A stretch of DNA of 64,000 nt from Rhizoclosmatium globosum. Its lineage: Eukaryota; Chytridiomycota; Chytridiomycetes; Chytridiales; Chytriomycetaceae. This document shows, piece after piece, positions 1-9,293 of the stretch; positions within the stretch are counted from its first letter, which is position 1; every line of letters starts with the position of its first letter. Position numbers and translations under genes: made by a program. The DNA lies in assembly GCA_002104985.1 (NCBI GenBank), contig MCGO01000072.1:124001-188000 (forward strand), in the 5' to 3' direction. The notes under the pieces were generated by a model that searched no databases, had not been told where the DNA came from, and saw only the letters and a list, made by a program, of their open reading frames with translations.

Positions 1-1061
1 TTGATGTAAGCTACGTGGTCCCATGGCGAGGTCTAACACCTCGCTGAAAGCCGTATGACCTATTTGTCAACGCCGGTTCGTGTAAATGGGACAAAGTGGG
101 CATGGAATCACGTCGAGATGTGTTGTCGACTGTGGACACAAGTGTTGGACATTTCAATTTCGTATCTGCGTGGTTAGTTCAAACGAATCAAAAGGTTTTT
201 TGTTGAAATAACAAATCAACAAACAGGGTGATTACACGCGTCTTGATGGGTCGGAAACCCAAATCACGCGCGAGAATGATTCACAAGTTTATCCAGATAG
301 CGTTGGTGAGAGTCCACCCATCGACAGTTTCTTTTCAGTTTCATACCTGACTCTCATACCCAGGAACTCAAGTCCATCAACAACTTCAACACACTCATGT
401 CCGTCATATCCGGCCTCACTAGCACACCCATTGACCGCTTAAAACAAACCCAAACACTTCTCCAACAACAACACCTATACTCCGACGGCCGTGACTCAAA
501 CCCAACACTCTTTGCCGCAATCCGAGACCTCGAACGACTCATGAGTCAAGAGAAACTCTTTTCCCGATACAGAAAGGCATTAACCGACGCGCCATGTCCA
601 TGCATCCCATACCTGTACCGTACCTCCCTTTTTGACCCCGCGGTGTAATTCTAACACACACCCTTTTTCAGAGGTGTAATCACACGCGACCTGATCTACA
701 TCGAAGAAGGAAACAAAGACGTACTTCCGCCAACGGGAGAAGTAAACCTCTCCAAAGCCGTCATGATTGCAGACATTGTGCTCACGATCCAGTGGTACCA
801 AGACCGACCGCATCAGATCCAAAGAGATCATGGAGTATTGGGAATGATTTTGGAGAGTACAGCTTTGACCACTGAGGTTGGTGTAAGATTCTTGTGTTGT
901 ATCAAATGCTGATTTCGAGGTTTTTTTGGTGTTTCCAGCAAGCCTACGCGTTGTCGTTGGAGTTGGAGCCAAGACAAGTTGATTCTGTGGAAGTTGTGGA
1001 GAAGGTTGCGTTGGGAAAGAAGAATTCGGGGTTTCCGTTTCAAGGGAAGTTTAAGTTCTGA
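1..1061 (+). CDS. RasGEF (CDC25-type) catalytic domain protein, 3' part
   Basis: Guanine-nucleotide exchange factor for a Ras-type GTPase; the window opens inside the gene. Coding segments read about 51-172, 227 to about 303, 363 to about 610, about 670-883 and about 940-1061, separated by short introns. Family signatures appear in order: VITRVLMGRKPKSRARMIHK and FIQIA (the helix entering the catalytic core), ELKSINNFNTL (canonical 'LNNFNTLM'), PCIPYL followed by GVITRDLIYIEEGN (canonical 'PYLGxxLxDLxFIDEGN'), and the closing QAYALSLELEPR. Phase matches at the 173-226 intron (TG+G gives Trp). The protein ends about 20 residues after the domain, as in Cdc25/Sdc25. The N-terminus and any SH3 or RasGEF-N domain lie outside the window. 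The inner exon borders near 303, 610 and 883 are approximate. Confidence 0.88.
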
Positions 1062-1444
1062 GTTTTGATTGCTTGCTGGTGGATTAAGGAGTGTTAGTAT
1101 TTCTGAAGTTTGCTGTGTATATTTGTTAAGCATTGAAATATAATTTGTATCGTATTCGTTATCGATTTGTTCGTTTTGCGTTGGCAACAACCGCCCAATA
1201 AAAAACACCCCGTACAAGAGGTCTGTATGATTACGCGAGATCAGAGATTTCATTATAACCGATGTGGATTCCTACCTTCCGAGCCTCCAAAGTTAACTGC
1301 AACAGGGGTTTGAACAATTTACGGACACTCTGTTGCGGCACTAAATCACATAAAACTGGAAAATGAACCTCTTCAAACAATATTTTTAAAGGAGCGCTCG
1401 AGATGCTTCAAAAGTAATAAAAATGTGTGAATTTAACTATGAAC
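1062..1444. other. Intergenic region between convergent genes; carries one copy of a 95-bp direct repeat
   Basis: No gene is supported here. The stretch lies between the RasGEF stop and the stop of the minus-strand kinase gene. Bases about 1095-1190 are imperfectly repeated at about 2831-2927 (see repeat entries). The rest is AT-rich 3' flanking DNA. Confidence 0.5.
1095..1190 (+). repeat. 95-bp imperfect direct repeat, copy A
   Basis: Shares the block TGCTGTGTATA...TTAGCATTGAAA.TATAAT.TGTAT..TATTCGTTAT with bases about 2831-2927 in the same orientation, with small substitutions and indels. It lies downstream of the RasGEF stop. Confidence 0.6.
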
Positions 1445-2798
1445 CTAACTCAACCCAATCAACGCAATTTTCTCTTCATGCATCATCCATTCACAAGTCT
1501 TTTCCACAGAATATGTGTCCAACTCAAACACATTAAACCCCAACTCCGGATTCCTCACAAAACCAGGATCGGCCCACTCCTCAGTCCCATAAAACCGCGT
1601 CGCAACCACACTCTTTCCGGCAGGATAACTTTCCATCAAGTCACAGTCCAAGACAACAAGCTGATTCGTGTCATAATCATAGGCCAAGTTGCTTGGCTTG
1701 ATATCCGAATGGCAAATACGGTGTTCATGCAGAAAGTCACGGTATTCACGAAGTTCTTTGATATAGCGTAGCCAGGTTTCTTTTGACAGGTACGGGACGT
1801 CGTAAAACGTGTTTCGTAACGGTGTCAGTAGAAGAAACACAATCCAATATACACCTTGGGGCTTCTCGAAAGTTTCGATTGGCTGAATTGTTTTGTTGCG
1901 GGGATCGGTTCTGTAAGGCGGGGAACTCAGGAGTGTAAGGAAGTCGACTTCCTTTTTTTTGAGGGATTTCTTGATGATGACGTGGACTCTTGTGATGCGG
2001 TTTTGGGCAAAGCTGCAGTTGGGTAGGTCTGGTGCAAAGTCGGGGTTCAGTTTTGCGATTTTGTATTTTCGTGTGATTGCCGATATAGAGTCAATGGTTA
2101 TTTTGGTGTTGCTGGTGTTGCAGTGAGAAGGCTTTGTGCTTGTTTCAGGTCGGAGTCGTTTGGTGCCATGGACTTTTGTCAAATTGGAGCTTGGATTATA
2201 GAAGTAAGAGCCTGGTAATAGCATTAACACCATATCAGGATCAACTTCGTGAAAAAAAATGTCATATACCAGTTACAGTTTCGTATTCCAATTTCAAGTC
2301 GTTCATCTTCGTTTCTTTTGACTTCCTCTCTTCACGCAAATAAGCCTCTTCGTTATCCAGGTTTAGAAGACGCTGGTCCAACGTATTGATGCGTTTGTTC
2401 AAAACAGCTTTGTCGGCGATGACGTTTGCGAAAGAAGCATCCAGATCGGCCCTGTCGCGATACTTCTCCCTGTCTTCGGCATTCCACTGGTCTCTGGGCA
2501 TACACTTGAGACTCTCGAGCTTGTTCTCCTTGTCCTTCAACACTTTCCGTTCTTCATTCAGCTCGCTCAGTTCTCCATCCAACCTGTCAATCTTGTCGTC
2601 CACCTTCTTCACATTGGCTTCCAGTTCCTTAATCTTTGCTTTCAACTGCTCCACACTCTCACGGAGGTCCACTATTTCATTCACCATCTCATCTGCATTA
2701 ACTTGTGCTTGCATAGGATCGACATGAAGCAGGTTCGGTGCCAGCTGGACTGGAGGGTCGGCACTGGTGGGCGGCGCAGTTGGGGCTGTTTCATCCAT
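1445..2798 (-). CDS. Coiled-coil protein with C-terminal divergent protein kinase domain
   Basis: Two exons, complement(1445..2211, 2270..2798). The 58-nt intron starts GTATATG and ends TACCAG, and the join ACT-G|GC keeps frame, giving 431 aa. Residues about 40-175 form a long charged coiled coil rich in Leu, Glu and Lys. The C-terminal half has a kinase-like core: VIIKK (beta-3 Lys), a following KKEVDFL (candidate alpha-C Glu), HSDIKPSN where canonical kinases have HRDxKxxN, and LDCD where they have DFG. The catalytic Asp, Lys and Asn and the metal-binding Asp remain, so activity is possible despite the HSD and DCD variants. Kinases of this loose type, resembling a lone HxDIKPxN core, are common in fungi without assigned roles. 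No glycine loop is obvious. Function is unknown. Confidence 0.72.
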
Positions 2799-2830
2799 CT
2801 TTCTGTTCTAGTATTCTCTAATTTCCAGTT

Positions 2831-2927
2831 TTGGTATTTCCTGAGTTGCTGTGTATAATTGCTTAGCATTGAAAATATAATCTGTATTCGTTATTGATGT
2901 GTGTTTGTTTTTGTGTTAACGACAATA
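2831..2927 (+). repeat. 95-bp imperfect direct repeat, copy B
   Basis: Second copy of the block at about 1095-1190. It starts about 33 bp upstream of the ATG of the minus-strand coiled-coil kinase gene, so it would lie in that gene's promoter or 5' leader. Confidence 0.6.
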
Positions 2928-3098
2928 ATATTTGGATTAGTCAGGTTTATTGAGTTGGATTGTTATTGCTCCTGTCGCTGAATTATTCGATTCAGTTGGA
3001 AATCAGCCAGCTTTCGCGTGTTTCCATCTGAGAGTTGCATGTTATCCTGCTCCTTCCTGTATCCAAACCATCAGCATACCCATAACTCACAAATAATC

Positions 3099-3812
3099 TC
3101 AAACAAACCATCGATTCGAAACAATATCCAACTTTCGACTCATTTTCTGCAGGGTCTCATTCAACATGGATTCAAATTCCGCACTCATATAACTCATTTT
3201 CACATTCTGTTCTTCAATGACTTCGTCTTTGATTGCAATTATCCTCAGGTATTCTTTTGTGCTTTCTTGGCTAGATGCTTGGGATTGTGCTGTTTTTTGG
3301 GTTGGTACAAAACGAACTGTTGGATCATATTGGAACAACGGAGGTTGCATACCAAGTTTAGCTTTTAGATCAGCAACTTGCGCTTCGAGTGAATTGATTT
3401 TCGCAGTCATTTCAGATTGCATGCTCTTGTACTGTCTGCTCATGTCTATTCCCCAGACATATCAACAACCCCTTTCGTCCGAATATCAGCATAGTCTCAC
3501 CAGACGTGATCTCCAGCCGATCAACCTGTTTATTCTCAAGCTCTACTGTCAAGTTCTCAATCCGCGATCGCTGGATCTGACTCGCGGATTTGAGGCGATC
3601 ATTGAGAAGAGTTTCATGTTCTAGTTCTTTGAGGAGTGTATCGATTTCCAGGCTGGTTTTGTTGAGTTTTTCTTGGGAGTCGAGGTCGCCTGGTGGAGCT
3701 CCTTTTGGTGCTGTTTTCAGGTTTAGCGACAGATCTCTTTGAAGGAGAGAATGTGAGAACGTAGGATCTAACCTTTCTCTTTCTTTTCTTTCTTTGCTTT
3801 CTTTGGTGGCAT
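3099..3812 (-). CDS. DRC12: Dynein regulatory complex subunit 12 (CCDC153) homologue
   Basis: Small coiled-coil subunit of the nexin-dynein regulatory complex, which links outer microtubule doublets of motile flagella. Three exons, complement(3099..3445, 3501..3710, 3773..3812), give 198 aa against about 210 in animals. The start was fixed by the N-terminus MPPKKAKKEKKEK, matching the MPPK plus Lys-rich start of animal CCDC153; the longer open frame upstream has no ATG and a stop. Further family signatures are EMSRQ-like DMSRQYKSMQSEM, then VADLKAKLG, and the C-terminal block MSYMSAEFESMLNETLQKM (animal '[20 protein letters not shown]'). Introns of 55 and 62 nt join in phase. It is transcribed divergently from ZNHIT3 with only 50 bp between the start codons. 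Its presence implies a flagellated zoospore. Confidence 0.85.
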
Positions 3813-3862
3813 CACTAAAGTTGTTCAATCTCTCTTTCTTTTTCACAATAAATCAAAGAGAA
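3813..3862. promoter_or_regulatory. Bidirectional promoter / double 5' leader, 50 bp
   Basis: Only 50 bp separate the ATG of DRC12 (minus) from the ATG of ZNHIT3 (plus), so both must share a control region, or one promoter must lie inside the other gene. No TATA box is obvious. The role is inferred from spacing alone. Confidence 0.5.
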
Positions 3863-4482
3863 ATGTCAAGCAAGACCAAACCAGCGATTTGCCCAATCTG
3901 CAATCTACTGCTAAGCAAGTACAAATGCCCAGAGTGTTACACGCCATAGTTGAGTATCTTTAAGGCGAAGAGGAAGTGGGATCTAACCTTCCTCGATCTA
4001 GCTGCTCCGTTCCTTGTTACAAGCACCACAGAGGTTGAATGCCACCATACAAGTACATTATGATACTTAAACTATCCACAGAACAGTCATGCGAACTCGG
4101 AAAGCACACGGATTCAAAAGCAAAGCCAAAGCCAAACCAACACAATTCCAACACCAAACCATCCTCAACCCAACAACTGAATCCAGACGAATCAGAACAA
4201 AAACTATCAGACGAACAACTCAAAAAACTACGTACGTAACAAACTAAACACACTATTTATCAACAAAGAAACGAAAGCTGAAACCTCTCTCTCCAACCAA
4301 AAGTCCAATCAGACAACCTCCAAACCATCCTCTCCCAAACTCCATCCCTCCACCAAATCCTCCACAAAATCAACACCTCCCCAAACCCAGAAACTTTAAT
4401 CGACACCCTCCTCCTCCAAAACGACGCATTCCGTGAATTCGCACGCGAGAGCTTGAAAGCAACAACAGGAGAAGAGTTATAA
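3863..4482 (+). CDS. ZNHIT3: Zinc finger HIT domain-containing protein 3 homologue
   Basis: Box C/D snoRNP assembly factor (yeast Hit1 family). Four exons, 3863..3948, 4002..4033, 4082..4231 and 4304..4482, give 148 aa. The zf-HIT motif is assembled across the first two introns: CPIC, then YKCPEC, then YCSVPCYKHH, i.e. the C-x2-C / C-x2-C / C-x3-C-x-x-H pattern starting near residue 10. The C-terminal half ends with a helical block containing SPNPE, LLLQNDAFREFA and EEL, matching the ZNHIT3/Hit1 tail ('APNP...F..FA'). The middle is Lys, Gln and Asn rich. All junctions keep phase. The last two codons, TTA TAA, are shared with the stop of the convergent RNF220-like gene. Confidence 0.85.
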
Positions 4483-6149
4483 ATACACGCGACGTAAATC
4501 TGAAGGCGCAGTGATGTGTTGACACTGTGGACATAACCGTTTCATACCCAGAGTCGACAGCCAGCATCTATTTAATATTCCAATCAGTTGAATAAAAAAA
4601 AAAAGCCCCCGTAAAAATGGGGTGTTGACGTAACTGTTCACAATGCACGTGCCAGCAGTTTATGGATGTTAAGGGGACTTTGTATGGGTCGAAGCAGATT
4701 AGGCATTTCGGGTGGGTTTGGGAGGTGGATGATTCTTGTTCGAGACGTTTTAGGCGGGTTGTTAGGGCTTCGATTATGAGTTTTGCGTCTGAGGGGACGC
4801 TGGTGAGGAATTTTGCGAGTTCTAGTTGGGGTTGTTGAAAAGGTTAGTAAGTTGTGGCCGTCGAGCGATTTACATGGGACGACGTACCTTTTGACATATC
4901 TACTTCATCAATATCCACTTCTTCCTCCTCCTCTTTCTTCACTTGCCCAACGCCACCATCATTTCCCTCTCCAACTCCACCATCAACTCCACCATCACCT
5001 CTACCTCCACCCTCCTCCCCTTCCCCATCCCCTTGATCATACCGCTTCACATCCGCATCCGTATACTGCACCCCTCCAAAAACCTCCGTCTCATCTTCAT
5101 CAATATCAACATCCTCATCAACATCCTGATCCCTTGCCTTATTATACACAGTTCCACCATAATGCGCAGCAAGTCCACCTTCCAGCATAGAAGTGACACG
5201 AACACGTGTTTGACCTGCCCATTCGTATGTTTCGAGTTCAGGTTCGTCGTAGTATTCCTCGGTCAGTGGTGGAGGAGGCGGTGGTGGTGGTTGTGCGGCA
5301 CGAGATTTACCCTTTTTGGATGCGGAGGGGAGAGGTGTTGAGGTAGGGTTTGTTGATTCTGCACGTGCAAGGCATAAGTCAATGTGTTGGTTGATTGCTG
5401 CTGTTCCTTTTGGTAGGGGCTGGAGACACAAGAAGCATGTTGGTTCGTCGTCTATTATTAAGTTGTTTAGATGACAGAGCGAGGTATTTATAGTGGAGGA
5501 GCTGTTGTTACCTGGAAAGTCAGAAGCACGTTGTTTCCGTTTTGCATTCCGTGGATCATTTCCGTCTGAGGAGGCATACGCTATAACCAACGAGTTTAAG
5601 TACTAATACTTGCGATCAACACTGAAATATTCACCTCGCTTATATCGATTCGCTCGTATCCTCAACAAAACCTTAAGAAGCAATCAGCGCCTAACCGCAA
5701 CAGACCAAAACAAACACAGGTACCTGTTCCCCAACAGACAAATGAGCAACAGAGGTCCTCAACTCCTTCTTCTCCACCTTCGCACTCTTCGACTCCGCAA
5801 ACAACGTCTCCTTCGCGGACAAAGCCGCCCTTCGCGCAGGCCTTCCACCATCACTTTCCACTGGGTTCACAGTGTTCACAGTCGTCACAGGAACGCGCAG
5901 TTTGATAGTTGTCGGCGGAACAGGATACACGCACTCGCGCCCAAGTTCCTGACACTTTCCACACGAAGGAAAGCCCTGATCGCAGCGGCATCGCTTCTCT
6001 TTGCATCCGAAACAGGGTGATTTGCGGGCACTTCGGGACAGAGGCACAGAAGGTGAAGCCATACTCGAAGAAGTGCTTTCTTTTTTTGGGGGGAGTTGTT
6101 TTCGGGTTGTGATCGCGTCCATCACAACGCCGAGAACGGGTGCATCCAA
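4477..6149 (-). CDS. RNF220-like RING E3 ubiquitin ligase, probably with an N-terminal Zn2Cys6 domain
   Basis: Best model: complement(4477..4567, 4635..4821, 4888..5451, 5512..5580, 5696..6149), 454 aa, all phases joining. The C-terminus is an unmistakable RNF220 RING: KCLICFDPYK, PLTSINCWHVHCE, CWLSTLGMKRLCPQC, then ITAPSDLRRVYL at the very end. An upstream zinc motif, PTCFLCLQPLPKG...INQHIDLCLAR, also belongs to RNF220. The middle holds a poly-Pro run and long acidic stretches. The exon at 5512-5580 has no ATG. Its best upstream partner is the 5696-6149 segment, which begins with ATG and encodes a fungal Zn2Cys6 cluster (CFGCKEKRCRC...SCGKCQELGREC, spacing 2-6-6-2-6). The GTTAG donor at 5695 and TATAG acceptor at 5581 fit in phase. 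RING part very likely; the fusion with the Zn2Cys6 part is inference, and the two could be separate genes. Confidence 0.75.
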
Positions 6150-6460
6150 AGTATCAGCTTATTTTAGGTAAGGAGATTAACGTGTATTAAATTGAGTGCT
6201 TTATTCGGGGCAGTAGGATGGCTTGGCTGTTTTGTTACGGTTGTTTGTCTTGATTCCCTTGTCGCTTTAAATATAAAACTGGTTGAGTATAAGGAAACAA
6301 ACAACTAGCGAGAATAAACAGAACAAAGAAGCAGAAAAAGGAGAAGCACGGTGTCCAATGTGGATAAATTGACAAAACTTGAGTACAACAACCCCTTCCA
6401 TCATCCACCACCATCACCACCATCACCGCCCATCCCCTCCTCTCCACGACGAGACAAAAC
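6150..6460. other. Intergenic region upstream of the RNF220-like gene
   Basis: No coding signal is supported. Bases about 6395-6440 are a CCA/TCACC-rich low-complexity tract directly before the tRNA gene. The rest is the putative promoter of the minus-strand RNF220-like gene. Confidence 0.4.
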
Positions 6461-6533
6461 GCTCGATACTGGGATCGAACCAGTGACCTTGAGGTTAACA
6501 GCCCCACGCTACTACCAGCTGAGCCAACCGAGC
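6461..6533 (-). tRNA. tRNA-Asn (GTT)
   Basis: The 73-nt minus-strand sequence folds as a cloverleaf. The 7-bp acceptor stem is GCTCGGT with ATCGAGC (one G-U). The D arm contains TGGCTCAGCTGG, a good A box. The anticodon stem TGGGG/CCTCA encloses the loop CTGTTAA with anticodon GTT. The T arm is ACTGG-TTCGATC-CCAGT, a good B box. There is no intron and CCA is not encoded. Confidence 0.95.
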
Positions 6534-6740
6534 GCTGAGAAGGACAGGTAAAAGTGCCATAATGAAATGCAAGCCAAAATCAAGAAACATTTTTTTGCAA
6601 CACATGCTATGAAGCTGGCGACTTATTAATGATTCGAAGGAGGAGTTTGGCCAATGTACGAAGTTAGCTAAATCGGTTTATCAAACTCAAAGATGCCTTT
6701 ATTGCAAGAGAGTCTCATTGAAAGAACTTATTCACAGAAC

Positions 6741-8147
6741 TTATTCGCCGTCCCAATCAAAATCATTGGCCAGTGCATCAAGTTCAGCTTGAGATGGAAG
6801 GTTGGTATCAACCGGTGGTGCAATAGTTGACGATACTAGTGGATTAGCAGCTTCAGAGTCAATCTGATCTTCAGTTCCGTTAATCAGTGGTGGAACAGAT
6901 GCAATAGGATCAACAGGCATATCAAAGTTGAAGTCATCTTCCTCCATCATGTTTGAAGACATGGCTTGATTGAATTCATGCTCATAGTCGTCTTCTTCAG
7001 CAAAAGTTGGAGCAGCATTCTGTACTAGCATTGTTAGAAATAACGGCTGAATTGACAGTACTTACTTTTGTGTTCGAATTCGATACAGTGGTGGTTGACA
7101 CGCCCAACTGCTCCCTCATTTGAGAGTCGAAATCAAAATCGTCGTCGTCATCTTCAAATGTCATTGATCGCGTCGTTGATTTTGGTGGTTGAGACTGATT
7201 GGTAGCGTGTTGTGCTTCAGCTTCACGAACAAGACGTTCGAACTCTTCCTCCTCCTCTCTGTTAAGGTCATCGATCTCGGCAAGCGCCTTGTTGATGGGA
7301 ACTTGGTTCTTGATTGCTTCCGCGTCCGCCTTTGAGTTTTTAACAAGTCAACACATTACATAAACCCAGATTTTCAAAAGAATATTCTCACCATAGTCAC
7401 ATCCAACTGTTCCTTCTCACCCATACCAGCTCCACCACCACCCACAGTAACAACATCCTCGTCATCATAAAACCCATTCTTCCTCCTCCGTTCCTCACTA
7501 ACCAAAGCATCCCTCCACCCTTTCACCCTCTTTTCGCGACACACTTTCTCAGCACCTTCAATAAAACTAGTAAAGACAAGCTTATTAAAGACACTGTGCC
7601 CCCATTTCTGGTACGTGAGCATCATATGAGCCAAGTCATCGAATTCATGTTTTTTGCCTTTGAGGGAGAGTTGCTTTGTGATTTGATGGAGACGGGGAAG
7701 GCCTTCGGGGGCAAGTAGTCTAAACAGGAATCAGTTCTGGATTCAACGCAAAACCATGTCGCACCTGTTCGCATCGAGTTTTGCGACGTCTCTCGCCAAA
7801 CGCTTTGTCTTTGGTTTCTCTTGTTCGGGACTTTGTTGGATTTGAGAAAGGGAGGGCGTGTCGAGTGTGTGATCCAGTTGAGGTGCTGGTTGGTGTTGGT
7901 GTTGCTGTTGCTGTTGCTGTTGATGAAGGGGAGACAAGGACAAAGAAGAAGCGGTGGCGGGAAGGACTGGTCGCGGGGGCGTCGCTGGTTTGTATGTTTC
8001 GAGGGAGACTGAAGGAGGAAGCTGGATTGGATGAATTGGAGGGGGTTAGTTGAAAGGGACTTCTAGCTGGAGGGTTTCTATGAAGAGGAAGGGGGAAGTA
8101 ACCTCGGGCATATCGCCAAACTCATCGTCATCCTCAAAGGAAAGCAT
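6741..8147 (-). CDS. TIPIN/Csm3/Swi3 replication fork protection subunit
   Basis: Partner of Timeless/Tof1; it stabilises stalled replication forks in the nucleus. Five exons, complement(6741..7019, 7066..7329, 7392..7719, 7765..8021, 8103..8147), give 390 aa. The Swi3 domain is split across introns: KRLARDVAKLDANR, then LLAPEGLPRLHQI, LSLKGKKHEFDDLAHMM, YQKWGHSVFNKLVFTSFIEG; compare TIPIN 'PKLDAxRLxSExGLPALR ... WAHRLFPK..F.DF'. The N-terminus is short and acidic (MLSFEDDDEFGDMPE). A poly-Gln/His tract precedes the domain. The C-terminal half is acidic and ends NDFDWDGE, as is typical of the disordered tail. All junctions keep phase. The start lies close to the 3' end of the chitosanase gene on the same strand; an in-frame splice path from that gene exists (see findings). 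Confidence 0.82.
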
Positions 8148-8200
8148 GGGTGGTTGGTGGATTGGTTTGCTGGATGTCCGAAAATGGTATCTTCATCACA

Positions 8201-9187
8201 TCACAAAAGCAAGAAATAACAAAATAGAATAACATACGAATAAACAATTAGCGCTTCCTCCGCCTGGCTGCCAAATAAATCTCCATCGGTATCGCCTCCT
8301 CCTCCATCATTCCCTCCATTCAAGCCAATACCTCCATGGCTTCCGTTTACAACACCAGGATCACATTCAACCGTCATGACTCTTCCACTATTATCCAATG
8401 CATCCACCTTATTTCCAACAAATCCTTGCTCGCCTTGCTGTAAGATATATTTGTAAGAGTCAACTCGTGTGACTGTTGGCGCGTATGCCCCTCCCATATC
8501 AATCAATTTACTCCTCCGTGCGTCGAGAAAATCTCCAATCCATTTGGTTTCATCGCCAGACGGAGTCGGAATGGATTTGATGAGTGAGAGTGTTCCTTGC
8601 GCACCGAGTTGGATTGTTGAATCGAATATTTGTCCAATAGATATTGGTAGTGACAATGAGTATTTGCGTGCAGTAATTTGACTTGGTGTCCAACTATTCA
8701 TTGTAAAGGTTAAAAAACGCAAGCACTCCATCAACATCAAACTCAACTACAAATCATCCAACACTTGAAGCTGCGCGTCTCGAAACTCTGGGGTCTCAGA
8801 TGCTTGTTTCCACGCGTCGCAGAATCCTTGAAGTCCCGAAATATCTCCTTGCGGCGATCCAGAAGCCTGAGAGGCGTCTTTCAACGAAGAGAGAACGGAA
8901 TCAAAGGATTTAAAGGGAGAATTTTGTTGCACGGTCGTCCCCTTTTGAAGGCTTGTTTCGTATTTGGATATCACGGCTTGTGCAGATCCCGTTCCTATCT
9001 CATTTTAAGGTGGAAATTCTATCAAATCAAACGTACCTGTGGTAAATTGAATGATTCCAGCAGAATACCCATGGTTGTCGGCGAGGGTCACGCATACATC
9101 CCATTGAAGGTCTTGCGAACTGGTTTCATACACTGATGTGAGTTTCAGTGCTATATTACGGATACAAGCAGGGCTACAGGCGACCAT
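8201..9187 (-). CDS. GH46-type chitosanase
   Basis: Endo-chitosanase of glycoside hydrolase family 46, cleaving beta-1,4 links of deacetylated chitin. Three exons, complement(8201..8693, 8751..8994, 9037..9187), phases joining, 295 aa. The N-terminal catalytic region reads LTSVYETSSQDLQW, then ADNHGYSAGIIQFTTGTG; GH46 has the acid Glu in 'SxENSS' and the Asp in 'DGRGYTxGIIGF..GTGD', so both catalytic acids are present. Later GH46-like parts include WTPSQITARKYSLSLPISI and the block DPGVVNG near the end of the domain. The chosen ATG gives no signal peptide, so an upstream exon may be missing. The model ends in a Gly/Asp-rich tail and a hydrophobic run before TGA, which looks like read intron; the true 3' end is uncertain. 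GH46 is mainly bacterial, with scattered early-diverging fungi. Confidence 0.78.
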
Positions 9188-9293
9188 GCAAGCTAGACAC
9201 TACAGTTTTGTTGAAGACAGACACATTCTTATTAATTTTTGATTCAAGGGGTTCTAGCATTGTATGTATTGGTAAACATTCAGTTTGTCAAGT

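Noticed and set aside
5581..5695. Four-base microexon (CGAG) between the Zn2Cys6 and RING segments
   Set aside because: A single 115-nt intron with donor GTTAG joins the parts in phase without needing a microexon.
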